A stretch of 64,000 nt of DNA from Brucella daejeonensis (GTDB lineage Bacteria > Pseudomonadota > Alphaproteobacteria > Rhizobiales > Rhizobiaceae): NCBI RefSeq assembly GCF_014199265.1, contig NZ_JACIJG010000006.1:62001-126000 (forward strand), in the 5' to 3' direction. The notes below the pieces were generated by a model. It did no database searches. It was not told the origin of the DNA and saw nothing but the letters and a program-made list of their open reading frames with translations. This document shows, piece by piece, positions 53,113 through 62,307 of the stretch. Position 1 is the first letter of the stretch, and every line of letters begins with the position of its first letter. Made by a program: the position numbers and the translations under genes.

Positions 53113-53976
53113 TCATGATTTCGATCCGCCCGATCGGGCGATCACAACCTCGATACCCTGCGACTGCATCCGCTCCAGATGCGCTTCCGGCGTATGTTCA
53201 TCCACGATGACAACATCGAAATCGGTCAGCGCGCCGAAATTGTGCAGGGCGCGGCGCTCGAATTTGGTGTGATCGGCCAGCAAAATGCGCCTGGCGGCGC
53301 AGTCCAGCATGGCGCGCTTGGTCTCCACCATTTCGGGCGACTGGTGAAACAGGAGATCGTCGGTGATCGCGGCAATCGACATGAAGACCACATCGGCGCG
53401 AAGACGCCGGATCTCATGGATCGTCATACCGCCCACGAAGGCGTTGCACCAGTTATAGAGCTGGCCGCCGAGACCGAGCAGCGTCACGTCCTTTATGTCG
53501 CGCACTTCGTTCATCAGGGTGAGCGAATTGGTGATGACGGTCAGCGGACCCTTGTCCGGCAGATGGGGCACCATCTGTAATACGGTGGTGGAATCGTCGA
53601 AGAAGATGGCCTGTCCCGGCTCGACGAACTGCATGGCGGCTTCGGCGATCAGCTTCTTTTCTTCCGACTGGCGGCTGACGCGATACTGGTCGCTCGCCTC
53701 GATGAGGCTGGTCGGAGCCGCCGATACGATCCCGCGCGATTTGCGGAACAGCCCGCGGCTTACAAGTTCATCGACATCGCGATGGGCCGTCATGAGGCTG
53801 ATGCCGAAACGCTCGGTCAGGTCCTCGATGCGCATCGAGCCTTCGGCCATCACTGTTTCAGCGATCTGCTGGCGCCGGACCAGCTGGCGCGCATGGCGGC
53901 TGTCGTTCGGCACCTGCCCGGTCTTCAGGCCATCCGTCATCAGCTTGTCGATGCCTGCCTTGTTGCTCACAGCCAT
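53113..53976 (-). CDS. DeoR-family transcriptional regulator
   Basis: A 287-residue DeoR-type protein. The helix-turn-helix lies at about residues 37-60 (MRIEDLTERFGISLMTAHRDVDEL, key residues DLTERFGIS and RDVD), and the sugar-phosphate-binding DeoRC domain follows with the usual lysine-bearing segment near ETKRAMLD. The ATG at 53976 lacks a strong ribosome-binding site; 53940 is an alternative. It leads the kinase and dehydrogenase genes and probably represses them. Confidence 0.82.
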   Translation of the reverse strand: MAVSNKAGIDKLMTDGLKTGQVPNDSRHARQLVRRQQIAETVMAEGSMRIEDLTERFGISLMTAHRDVDELVSRGLFRKSRGIVSAAPTSLIEASDQYRVSRQSEEKKLIAEAAMQFVEPGQAIFFDDSTTVLQMVPHLPDKGPLTVITNSLTLMNEVRDIKDVTLLGLGGQLYNWCNAFVGGMTIHEIRRLRADVVFMSIAAITDDLLFHQSPEMVETKRAMLDCAARRILLADHTKFERRALHNFGALTDFDVVIVDEHTPEAHLERMQSQGIEVVIARSGGSKS

Positions 53977-54024
53977 GCCTGCCAACCCGTCCCCTTGTTC
54001 GCACGTTGTTCGCGCATCGTTCGC

Positions 54025-54056
54025 GCACCCCGAAAGCGTTTCGGCTGACGGGGTGC
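54025..54056. terminator. Stem-loop between the erythritol importer and the DeoR operon
   Basis: GCACCCCG (54025-54032) pairs with CGGGGTGC (54049-54056), with an inner CGAAA/TTTCG pairing. There is no T-run on the minus strand, so it could be a weak terminator or a 3' stabiliser, leaving some read-through into deoR possible. Confidence 0.4.
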
Positions 54057-54070
54057 ACCTTGTTCGAACC

Positions 54071-55018
54071 TTACTGTTCGAGAACGAACGGCGAGGTGTA
54101 CTTGTCGACATTGTCCTTGGTGATCAGGATGCAGTCGAAAAGCTGCTTTTCTTGATCGACGCCGGTCTTGCCGGTCTTGATGAAGTTGTCGGCCTGCTTG
54201 ACGGCAGCTTCGGAGAAGACGGCGACCGGCTGGAGAACGGTGTACTGGAGTTCACCGGCCTTGATGGCCGCAACGGCATCCGGCGAACCGTCGAAACCGC
54301 CGACCTTGACCTGGTCCAGCTTGCCGGCCTGCTTAAGAGCGGCAATCGCGCCGAGAGCCATTTCGTCGTTACCGGAGATGACGCCGATAATGTCCGGGTT
54401 GGCCTGAAGCAGCGACTGCATCTTGTCGTGGCCCTGGGTACGGTTCCAGTTGGCAACGTCCTTGCCGGCCTTCACCAGATCCGGGTACTGCGACAGAACC
54501 GTTTCATAGCCGTTCGAGCGCGTGGCGGCATTGTTGTCCGAAGGCGCGCCGAAAAGTTCGACATATTTGCCCTCTTCGCCGACGCTTTCGACCCACTGGG
54601 TCGCGCCGAGGGCCGCGCCCTGCGCGTTGTTGGAAACGAGCTGCGCCTTGGCAAGACCTTCCTGATTGATTTCGGCATTCACGAGGAACACCGGAATATT
54701 GGCGGCAACGGCGCGCTTGACCGCACCGACCGAACCGTCGGCATTGGCCGGGTCGAGGATGATCGCCACCGACTTGTTGGTGATGGCCGTGTCGATCAGG
54801 TTGCTTTCGGTGTTGGTGTCGCCCTTGTGGCCGCCGACGACAGCCGAATAGCCGAGGCCTTCAGCGGTCTTCTTGGCGATTTCGCCTTCGGTGTACCAGT
54901 ACGGGTTGGACGGATCGTTGACGATCACCGTGATCAGACCCTCGGCCCAGGCCGTGCTGGCAATAAGCGGCAATGCTGCCGCAGCGGCGAACAGAACGCG
55001 CATACCCTTCTTGAACAT
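54071..55018 (-). CDS. eryG: Erythritol ABC transporter substrate-binding protein EryG
   Basis: A 315-residue periplasmic sugar-binding protein of the ribose/xylose class (Peripla_BP_4). A signal peptide covers residues 1-25 (ending STAWA). The body includes SNPYW and GGFDGSPDAV segments typical of the class. The ATG at 55018 follows GGGAG. It is the last gene of the importer, separated from the permease by a 196-bp gap with a tandem repeat and a stem-loop. Erythritol is inferred from the divergent eryABCD. Confidence 0.8.
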   Translation of the reverse strand: MFKKGMRVLFAAAAALPLIASTAWAEGLITVIVNDPSNPYWYTEGEIAKKTAEGLGYSAVVGGHKGDTNTESNLIDTAITNKSVAIILDPANADGSVGAVKRAVAANIPVFLVNAEINQEGLAKAQLVSNNAQGAALGATQWVESVGEEGKYVELFGAPSDNNAATRSNGYETVLSQYPDLVKAGKDVANWNRTQGHDKMQSLLQANPDIIGVISGNDEMALGAIAALKQAGKLDQVKVGGFDGSPDAVAAIKAGELQYTVLQPVAVFSEAAVKQADNFIKTGKTGVDQEKQLFDCILITKDNVDKYTSPFVLEQ

Positions 55019-55045
55019 AGTCTCACTCCCTTGACGTTTTTCATT

Positions 55046-55094
55046 TGCATTATGCCGGTTCCCCGGCGGGTGCATTATGCCGGTTCCCCGGCGG
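55046..55094. repeat. 25-bp tandem duplication in the eryF-eryG gap
   Basis: The 24 bases beginning TGCATTATGCCGG (55046-55069) recur exactly at 55071-55094 with one base between. Each unit contains CCGG-TTCC-CCGG, so each can form a short hairpin. It lies 28 bases upstream of the eryG start on the transcribed strand. Confidence 0.85.
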
Positions 55095-55154
55095 TACACA
55101 TTTCCATGAGGTGCGGATATTCGAGATGATGCGCCTTTCTGGAAACCTTTCGAC

Positions 55155-55228
55155 ACTCCCGGATAGCGATGAAGAACCGGCTCCGCCCGGAACGGTGGAC
55201 GGAGCCGTAACCGGTCATCTCCGGGAGT
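55155..55228. other. Long stem-loop at the 3' end of the eryF gene
   Basis: ACTCCCGGA (55155-55163) pairs with TCCGGGAGT (55220-55228), and inside it CGGCTCCG (55178-55185) pairs with CGGAGCCG (55200-55207). It includes the eryF stop codon and has no T-run. Such structures between permease and binding-protein genes often set mRNA segment stability. Confidence 0.55.
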
Positions 55229-56255
55229 ATTGAATGCTGTTGAGCAGAACCGCGAGCACGATCACCGCGCCGGTAAAGACGGTCTGCCAGTAGGAGGACA
55301 CGCCGATGATCACGAGGCCGTCGGAAAGGAAACCGATCACGAAGGCGCCGAGAAGCGTGCCCTGGATAGTACCGCGCCCCCCGGTGAGCGCCGCGCCGCC
55401 GATGACGACGGCCGCGATTGCCGTCAGTTCGTAGGTGGTGCCCGCCGTCGGTCCGGCGGAGGTGAGCTGCGAGGACAGGACCAGACCGGCAATTGCCGCG
55501 CAGATGCCCGAAATCACATAGACCGAAACCTTGACGCGCTTGACCGGGACGCCCGAAAGCTCCGCCGCGCGCTCGTTGCCGCCCGAAGCATAGAGCCAGC
55601 GGCCGAAGGCGGTGCGGTTGAGAACGACGGCGCAGATGATGGCCAGCACCGCCAGAACCAGAACGCCGATCGGCACGCCGAACAGCTTGTTGAAGCCGAG
55701 CCAGTCGAAACCCGTATTGCCGAGTTCGGGGCGTCCGCCGAGATTGTTGTAGGTCAGGCCGTTGGTCATCAAAAGCGCTACGCCGCGCGCGCAATAGAGA
55801 ACGCCGAGCGTCGCCACGAAGGCTGGAACGCGCAGATAGGCGATCAGTACGCCGTTGACGGCTCCGACAAAGGCGCCGAGCGCGCAGGTGATGAGGACCA
55901 CCGCCCAGACCGGGAAATAGAGGATGATGCCGAATTGCTGCAAGGTGACGCCCTGCATCAGGAAACCGGCGACCACACCCGCCAGGCCCAGCGTGGAGCC
56001 GACCGAGAGGTCGATGCCGCCATTGAGGATGACGAGCAGCATACCGATCGCGAGAAGGCCGAAAATCGCCACATGCGACGACATGATGAGGAAGTTGTCG
56101 ACCGTGAAATAATAAGGCGAAAGAAACGAGAAAACTGCGATGATCGCAATCAGCGCAAAGAATGCGCGACCTTCGAGCAGCAGATGCACGATGCTGGTTT
56201 TCCGCTTCGCGCCGTTCGGAGCCGCTGTTTCCTTGTTGGTGCTCGTGACTGACAT
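55215..56255 (-). CDS. eryF: Erythritol ABC transporter permease EryF
   Basis: A 346-residue permease of the RbsC/XylH class (BPD_transp_2) with about ten hydrophobic segments after a polar N-terminus of about 25 residues. The class motif GGIDLSVGS, and GRWLYASGGNERAAELSGV in the cytoplasmic loop, are present. It starts 23 bases after the ATPase gene. A single permease gene suggests a homodimer. Confidence 0.83.
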   Translation of the reverse strand: MSVTSTNKETAAPNGAKRKTSIVHLLLEGRAFFALIAIIAVFSFLSPYYFTVDNFLIMSSHVAIFGLLAIGMLLVILNGGIDLSVGSTLGLAGVVAGFLMQGVTLQQFGIILYFPVWAVVLITCALGAFVGAVNGVLIAYLRVPAFVATLGVLYCARGVALLMTNGLTYNNLGGRPELGNTGFDWLGFNKLFGVPIGVLVLAVLAIICAVVLNRTAFGRWLYASGGNERAAELSGVPVKRVKVSVYVISGICAAIAGLVLSSQLTSAGPTAGTTYELTAIAAVVIGGAALTGGRGTIQGTLLGAFVIGFLSDGLVIIGVSSYWQTVFTGAVIVLAVLLNSIQYSRR

Positions 56256-56278
56256 TCTATCAGTGCTCCATGACTATT

Positions 56279-57823
56279 TTAGTGACCGACCATGGCTTCG
56301 CCCGAGGCGGCCATGATCTTTTCCTTGGACACGTCCGATCCGAATTCGGCGGAGATGCGTCCACGGTGCATGACGATGATGCGATGCGCGATGCTGAGGC
56401 ATTCGCCGACTTCCGAGGTCGTGTAGATGACCGCAAGCCCCTGCTTCGCCTTTTCGGCGAGAAGCTTGAACACTTCGGCCTTCGCGCCGATGTCGATGCC
56501 GCGACTCGGCTCGTCGAGCAGGATCACATCCGGCTCGGTGGCCAGCATCTTGCCGATCACGACCTTTTGCTGGTTGCCGCCCGAAAGCGACCCGATGGCC
56601 GCTTCGCCGCCGTCGGTCTTGATGTGAACGTTCCTGATCGACTGATCGACGATCTGCTTCTCGCGCTTGCGCGAGGTGAACAGGCCCCTGGTCATTTCGG
56701 CGATGCTGGCGAGCGACAGGTTTCGTCCAACGGTCATCGTCTGGACGAGGCCGTCACGCTGGCGGTCTTCCGGCACCAGAACCAGCCCCTTTTCGATGCG
56801 CTGGGCGATGGTGAGACCGGAAATGTCCTGCCCTTTCAGGAGAACGCGGCCGCCGCTCGGCTGAAGGCGCCCGGCAACGGTTTCCAGAAGCTCGGTGCGG
56901 CCCGCGCCCATCAGGCCGTAGATGCAGACGATTTCACCGGCGCGCACGTCGAGCGACATGCGATCCACCAGCGAGAAACCGGCGCCGCCCGGATCGGGAA
57001 CCGTCAGGTTTTCGACGGAGAGCGCCACATCGCCCCGCTCATGGCCTTCCGGCGGCGAGCCGAGATCGAAATTCTCGCCCACCATATTGCGCACGATCCA
57101 TTCCAGATCGATTTCCGCGCGCGGCGCATAGGCCGTCATGGTGCCGTCGCGCAGCACCACCGCATGATCGGTGATTTGCAGCGCTTCTTCCAGATGGTGC
57201 GAGATATAGACGATGGCGACGCCGCGCGCCGTCAGGTCGCGGATGACCTTGAACAGCACCTCGACTTCCGAAGCGCTGAGCGCCGAAGTCGGTTCGTCCA
57301 TGATGAGAATGCGCGAATTGACCGAAAGCGCGCGCGCGATTTCGACCACCTGCTGCTGGCCGAGACGCAGTTCCTCGACCGGCGTCAGCGGATCGATATC
57401 TTCTTCCAGCTCAGCCATGAGGCCGCGCGTCAGGCGCTCTTCCTCTGCGAAATCGACGCCGGTGGCGGTGCGTATCTCACGCCCCATGAAGATGTTGTCG
57501 CGCACATTCATGTTCGGCGCGAGGCTCAGTTCCTGATGGATGATCGAAATGCCGTGGTCGCGCGCATCGGTCGAGGAACTGAACGTCACCGGCTCGCCGT
57601 CGAGGATGATCGTGCCGGAGGTCGGCTGGATCACGCCCGAAAGCACCTTCATCAGCGTGGATTTGCCCGCGCCGTTTTCGCCGAAAAGAGTCGTGACCTG
57701 ACCCCGGCGGATTTCGAAATTGACGCCCTTCAGCGCATGAATGCGACCATAGGACTTGGCTATATTGTCCGCGGCGAGAACGACATCGCCGTTCTTGCCT
57801 TCGATTTTCGCTGTCGCGCTCAT
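56279..57823 (-). CDS. eryE: Erythritol ABC transporter ATP-binding protein EryE
   Basis: A 514-residue RbsA-type ATPase with two fused nucleotide-binding domains. The first has Walker A GENGAGKST and signature region LRLGQQQVVE; the second has a degenerate Walker A (GLMGAGRTE) and LSGGNQQK, the usual asymmetry of the sugar class. Its start overlaps the upstream DUF2291 gene by 4 bases. The eryE/F/G naming follows the Rhizobium and Brucella locus and is less certain than the function. Confidence 0.84.
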   Translation of the reverse strand: MSATAKIEGKNGDVVLAADNIAKSYGRIHALKGVNFEIRRGQVTTLFGENGAGKSTLMKVLSGVIQPTSGTIILDGEPVTFSSSTDARDHGISIIHQELSLAPNMNVRDNIFMGREIRTATGVDFAEEERLTRGLMAELEEDIDPLTPVEELRLGQQQVVEIARALSVNSRILIMDEPTSALSASEVEVLFKVIRDLTARGVAIVYISHHLEEALQITDHAVVLRDGTMTAYAPRAEIDLEWIVRNMVGENFDLGSPPEGHERGDVALSVENLTVPDPGGAGFSLVDRMSLDVRAGEIVCIYGLMGAGRTELLETVAGRLQPSGGRVLLKGQDISGLTIAQRIEKGLVLVPEDRQRDGLVQTMTVGRNLSLASIAEMTRGLFTSRKREKQIVDQSIRNVHIKTDGGEAAIGSLSGGNQQKVVIGKMLATEPDVILLDEPSRGIDIGAKAEVFKLLAEKAKQGLAVIYTTSEVGECLSIAHRIIVMHRGRISAEFGSDVSKEKIMAASGEAMVGH

Positions 57824-58473
57824 TTCACTTCAAGCCCCACGGGCGTGACGAGCCAGTTCTTCGGATTGACGACCTTGAACACACCGACGACCGAAACCGT
57901 CTTGCCGTCGAGGTTTTCGGCATCGACCCCCGCAAGCACCTGTTTCTTCATCTCATTGTTCAGCGCCGAACCGGCATTCTGATATTCGATCTGGTTCTTG
58001 AACTGGCCGAACTGAATCTCGCCGGTCGCATCGCGCAGGTCCGTGCCGTTGATCGCCGGGCCGGTCTGGACGCGGATCGCCACGCCTTCCGGCATACCCT
58101 CGACCTTGACGATATTGTAATTCGACTTGCGCTGCTGCACGGTGCCGGTGAACCTGACCGGGACGACCGGATTGACGTCGCCCACGCCGTATTTCTTTCC
58201 GGCGGCGGCCTTGTCGGCAACAAGCGCATTGCCCACCTCGACGGCATCCACGGCGCGCTGCTCGACGCTCGCCTTCACCTTCGGAAATTCGGAAGCGCCA
58301 TAGGCTTCGGGGGAGAAAACCTGCTGGCGCACATCGGCATCGGATCCGATGCTGACGACCTTCGTGTCGAAACCGATTGCGCCGATGACCACAACCGCCG
58401 CGATAACGCTCCACAGGATGGCGCGGTTCACCCTGGCGGGCTTTTGTGAAACTGGACTGGTTTGTGCACTCAT
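57820..58473 (-). CDS. DUF2291-family membrane-anchored protein of the erythritol importer
   Basis: A 217-residue protein. One hydrophobic segment lies at about residues 19-38 (AILWSVIAAVVVIGAIGF) and the rest should face the periplasm. It resembles the DUF2291 family found beside rhizobial polyol and sugar importers. It is the first gene of the operon and overlaps the ATPase gene by 4 bases. Its role is unknown; an accessory to the binding protein or permease is a guess. Confidence 0.72.
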   Translation of the reverse strand: MSAQTSPVSQKPARVNRAILWSVIAAVVVIGAIGFDTKVVSIGSDADVRQQVFSPEAYGASEFPKVKASVEQRAVDAVEVGNALVADKAAAGKKYGVGDVNPVVPVRFTGTVQQRKSNYNIVKVEGMPEGVAIRVQTGPAINGTDLRDATGEIQFGQFKNQIEYQNAGSALNNEMKKQVLAGVDAENLDGKTVSVVGVFKVVNPKNWLVTPVGLEVK

Positions 58474-59194
58474 TATCAAACGCCTTCAGCAATTCTGCCG
58501 GATTGTCGCTATGGAAAGGAAGTCAAGCGGTCAGATCGCAACCGCCGGACCATTGCCGCAACGGGCGCCGCGGACCGGACAGGCGGAAGCCGCCGCGCGG
58601 GCGGGGCAGGATGCGGCAGGCAAGATCATGGTATCCTCCACATGAATTCCGAAAACCGCGTCCCCTCGCTGCGCCCGGAAACAGATGCGCCGCAGTCGGA
58701 CCCTGTGATAGCGGCGTGTTATCAACTTCAATAATGATGTTATAAAGCGCCAAAGCTGTCAATCGGGTGTTTTCCGAACGGTGGCGAATTAGCACGATTT
58801 ACGGGCAAACCGACATCACAATCCGGCGAAATCCACCGCATAATATGAGACAGGTCTGGCCACCGGCATCGCTTGCAACAGCTTGCAACCGCCCACCCAC
58901 CATGAAAGAAACTCAAAATATATCTATTTATTTTCAATATATTATCAGAAATTCCATTTTCGGAAAGATCGATCTTCAGGCCCATTCATCGGAAAAATCC
59001 GCACCTGGCGGCATGGTGATTTTTCCGGTCCCCACCTCTTATTGAAAAAAAATTCTTCGATCCAAAAATTTTACAGACAATGGCAATATGTTATGTTATC
59101 TCCAGCATACGCCATCGCCCCAACTCCTCATAAAAGCGGGCTGCGAGCGACATTATTTCAGTCGCGGGAGGTATCCGGATGTTTATGAAAGCTT
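58474..59194. other. Divergent control region between the erythritol importer and eryA
   Basis: About 720 bases without a credible gene. 58890-59110 is strongly AT-rich. Around 58715-58745 TTATCAACTTC and GATGTTATAA form an imperfect inverted repeat in likely promoter DNA of the importer. This region must hold both promoters and probably the EryD operator, but no operator could be fixed from one copy. GGGAGG at 59167-59172 lies upstream of eryA. Confidence 0.5.
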
Positions 59195-60754
59195 ATGTCG
59201 GCCATGCGTGAGAAGGGCGACATCATCATCGGAATCGACGCGGGCACGTCCGTTCTCAAGGCGGTCGCCTTCGACCTCAAGGGCCGCCAGATCGGTTCCG
59301 CCGCCGTTCGCAACAGATATGACACCGGCGAACACGGCGCTGTCACCCAATCGCTCTCCCAGACCTGGCAGGATTGCGCGCGCGCCCTGCGCGATCTTGG
59401 CGAAAAGATGCCCGGACTGGCGGAACGCACGGCGGCTATCGCCGTCACAGGGCAGGGTGACGGGACCTGGCTCGTCGGCAAGGACAACCAGCCGGTTGGC
59501 GACGCCTGGCTGTGGCTCGACGCGCGCGCCGCCTCGACGGTGACGCGTCTTGCCGCAGGGCCTTTGAACCGCGCGCGTTTCGAGGCGACCGGCACCGGCC
59601 TCAATACCTGCCAGCAGGGCGCGCAGATGGCGCATATGGACAGCATTGCGCCGGAGCTTCTGGACAATGCGGAAGCGGCCCTTCACTGCAAGGACTGGCT
59701 TTATCTCAATCTCACCGGCGTGCGCGCCACCGATCCCTCGGAAGCGAGCTTCACCTTCGGCAATTTCCGCAATCGCCAATATGACGATGTGGTAATCGAA
59801 GCGCTCGGTCTTCGAAAGCGCCGCAATCTTCTGCCGGAGATCATCGACGGCACCGAAGTGCAGCATCCGCTTTCTCCCGAAGCGGCGGCTGCTACCGGGC
59901 TTCTGGCCGGAACGCCGGTCAGCCTCGGCTATGTGGACATGGCCATGACGGCGCTGGGTGCAGGCGTGCGCGGCGGCACGGCTGGCGCCGGATGTTCGAC
60001 CATCGGGTCGACAGGCGTACATATGCGCGCCAAGCCGGTTGCCTACATCCATCTGAACAGCGAGGGCACCGGCTACGTCATCGCGCTGCCCATTCCCGGC
60101 ATCGTCACGCAGGTGCAGACCAATATGGGCGCGACGATCAATATCGACTGGATATTGCAGGTCGCAGCCGACCTCATGTCCTCGCCGGAAAAGCCGGTTT
60201 CGCTTGGCGACCTCATTCCGCGCCTTGATGACTGGTTCAATGCCAGCCGTCCCGGCGCGATCCTCTATCACCCTTACATTTCCGAAGCAGGCGAGCGCGG
60301 CCCCTTCGTCAATGCCGATGCGCGGGCGGACTTCATCGGCCTGTCCAGCCGCGACCGTTTCCCGGAACTGGTCCGCTCGGTCGTGGAAGGCCTCGGCATG
60401 GCGACGCACGACTGCTACGCGGCCATGGGCGAAATGCCCGCCGAACTGCGCATCACGGGCGGCGCTGCCCGCTCCAAGGCACTGCGCAGCACCCTGTCGG
60501 CGGCGGTCAACGCGCCCGTGCGCGTGTCGGCCCGCGAGGAAGCGGGTGCCGCAGGCGCTGCCATGATGGCCGCTGTCGCAATCGGCGCTTATGCAGGCAT
60601 GGACGACTGCATTGCCGAATGGGTCGAGCCGCTATTGGGCGTGAGCGAAGCGCCGGATGCGGCGCGCGCGCGCCATTATGAAGAACTTTTCGTTGCCTAT
60701 CGGGAAGCGCGGCTGGCTCTCGCGCCGGTCTGGGACAAGCTGGCCCGCATTTAG
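59195..60754 (+). CDS. eryA: Erythritol kinase EryA
   Basis: A 519-residue FGGY-family kinase. The N-terminal phosphate loop is GIDAGTSVLKAVAFDL, and the C-terminal signature segment is LRITGGAARSKALRSTLSAA (20 residues). It phosphorylates erythritol to L-erythritol 4-phosphate, the first step of the pathway. The start is uncertain between ATG 59195 and ATG 59204; neither has a well-spaced ribosome-binding site. It heads eryABCD. Confidence 0.92.
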   Translation: MSAMREKGDIIIGIDAGTSVLKAVAFDLKGRQIGSAAVRNRYDTGEHGAVTQSLSQTWQDCARALRDLGEKMPGLAERTAAIAVTGQGDGTWLVGKDNQPVGDAWLWLDARAASTVTRLAAGPLNRARFEATGTGLNTCQQGAQMAHMDSIAPELLDNAEAALHCKDWLYLNLTGVRATDPSEASFTFGNFRNRQYDDVVIEALGLRKRRNLLPEIIDGTEVQHPLSPEAAAATGLLAGTPVSLGYVDMAMTALGAGVRGGTAGAGCSTIGSTGVHMRAKPVAYIHLNSEGTGYVIALPIPGIVTQVQTNMGATINIDWILQVAADLMSSPEKPVSLGDLIPRLDDWFNASRPGAILYHPYISEAGERGPFVNADARADFIGLSSRDRFPELVRSVVEGLGMATHDCYAAMGEMPAELRITGGAARSKALRSTLSAAVNAPVRVSAREEAGAAGAAMMAAVAIGAYAGMDDCIAEWVEPLLGVSEAPDAARARHYEELFVAYREARLALAPVWDKLARI

Positions 60755-60789
60755 ACTATGGGATGCGATTGCATCCGAAGGAGCATGAA

Positions 60790-62298
60790 ATGGCTGAACC
60801 GGAAACCTGCGACCTGTTTGTAATCGGCGGCGGCATCAACGGCGCGGGCGTGGCCCGCGACGCTGCCGGGCGCGGCCTCAAGGTCGTGCTGGCGGAAAAG
60901 GACGATCTGGCGCAGGGCACTTCTTCGCGCTCCGGCAAGCTGGTGCATGGCGGCCTGCGCTATCTCGAATATTACGAATTCCGCCTTGTGCGCGAAGCGC
61001 TGATCGAGCGTGAAGTGCTTATGAACGCCGCCCCGCACATCATCTGGCCGCTACGCTTCGTCCTGCCGCACAGCCCGCAGGATCGCCCGGCCTGGCTGGT
61101 GCGGCTCGGCCTGTTTTTGTACGACCATCTCGGCGGTCGCAAGAAGCTTCCCGGCACGCGCACGCTCGATTTGCGCCGCGACCCGGAAGGCACGCCGATC
61201 CTCGACCAGTACACAAGAGGCTTCGAATATTCCGACTGCTGGGTGGACGATGCCCGCCTCGTCGCGCTGAACGCGGTCGGCGCTGCCGAAAAGGGCGCGA
61301 CCATCCTCACCCGTACGCCTGTTATTTCCGCCCGCCGCGAGAATGGCGGCTGGATCGTGGAGACCAGAAACAGCGATACCGGCGAGACCCGCACGTTCCG
61401 CGCCCGCTGCATCGTCAACTGCGCCGGACCATGGGTCACGGATGTCATCCACAATGTCGCGGGATCGAATTCCTCACGCAATGTGCGCCTCGTCAAGGGC
61501 AGCCACATCATCGTGCCGAAATTCTGGTCGGGCGCGAATGCCTATCTCGTCCAGAACCACGACAAGCGCGTGATCTTCATCAATCCTTATGAAGGCGACA
61601 AGGCGCTGATCGGCACCACCGACATCTCTTATGAGGGCCGTGCCGAGGACGTGGCGATCGACCAGAAGGAAATCGACTATCTGCTCGCCGCCGTGAACCG
61701 CTATTTCAAGGAAAAGCTGCGCCGCGAGGACGTGCTGCACTCTTTCTCGGGCGTTCGCCCGCTTTTCGACGACGGCAAGGGCAACCCTTCCGCCGTTACG
61801 CGCGACTATGTCTTCGATCTCGACGAGACCGGCGACGCGCCGCTGCTCAACGTCTTCGGCGGCAAGATCACGACCTTCCGCGAACTGGCCGAGCGCGGTA
61901 TGCATCGCCTCAAGCACATTTTCCCGAAGATGGGCGGCGATTGGACCCATGGCGCGCCGCTGCCCGGCGGCGAAATTCCCGATGCCGATTACGAAACCTT
62001 CGCCAATAGCTTGCGCGATACCTATCCGTGGATGCCGCGCGCCCTCGTCCATCATTATGGGCGGCTCTATGGCGCACGCACCAAGGACGTTGTTGCCGAT
62101 GCACGGAACCTTGCAGGGCTGGGCCGTCATTTCGGCGGCAATTTCCATGAGGCGGAAGTGCGTTACCTGATGGCCAGGGAATGGGCGAAGACGGCGGAAG
62201 ACATCCTCTATCGCCGCACCAAGCATTACCTGCACCTGACCGAAGCCGAACGCGCCGCTTTCGTGGAATGGTTCGACAATACCAGAATCACCGCTTGA
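60790..62298 (+). CDS. eryB: Erythritol-phosphate dehydrogenase EryB
   Basis: A 502-residue FAD-dependent dehydrogenase of the GlpD family. The FAD motif GGGINGAGVARDAAGRG is at about residues 14-30, with KLVHGGLRYLEYYEFRLV and HSFSGVRPLFDDG downstream. It oxidises L-erythritol 4-phosphate to L-3-tetrulose 4-phosphate. The ATG at 60790 follows AAGGAG by 6 bases. It is closer to the GlpD at 4643-6142 than to the one at 49815-51542. Confidence 0.92.
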   Translation: MAEPETCDLFVIGGGINGAGVARDAAGRGLKVVLAEKDDLAQGTSSRSGKLVHGGLRYLEYYEFRLVREALIEREVLMNAAPHIIWPLRFVLPHSPQDRPAWLVRLGLFLYDHLGGRKKLPGTRTLDLRRDPEGTPILDQYTRGFEYSDCWVDDARLVALNAVGAAEKGATILTRTPVISARRENGGWIVETRNSDTGETRTFRARCIVNCAGPWVTDVIHNVAGSNSSRNVRLVKGSHIIVPKFWSGANAYLVQNHDKRVIFINPYEGDKALIGTTDISYEGRAEDVAIDQKEIDYLLAAVNRYFKEKLRREDVLHSFSGVRPLFDDGKGNPSAVTRDYVFDLDETGDAPLLNVFGGKITTFRELAERGMHRLKHIFPKMGGDWTHGAPLPGGEIPDADYETFANSLRDTYPWMPRALVHHYGRLYGARTKDVVADARNLAGLGRHFGGNFHEAEVRYLMAREWAKTAEDILYRRTKHYLHLTEAERAAFVEWFDNTRITA

Positions 62299-62307
62299 GG
62301 ACACACC

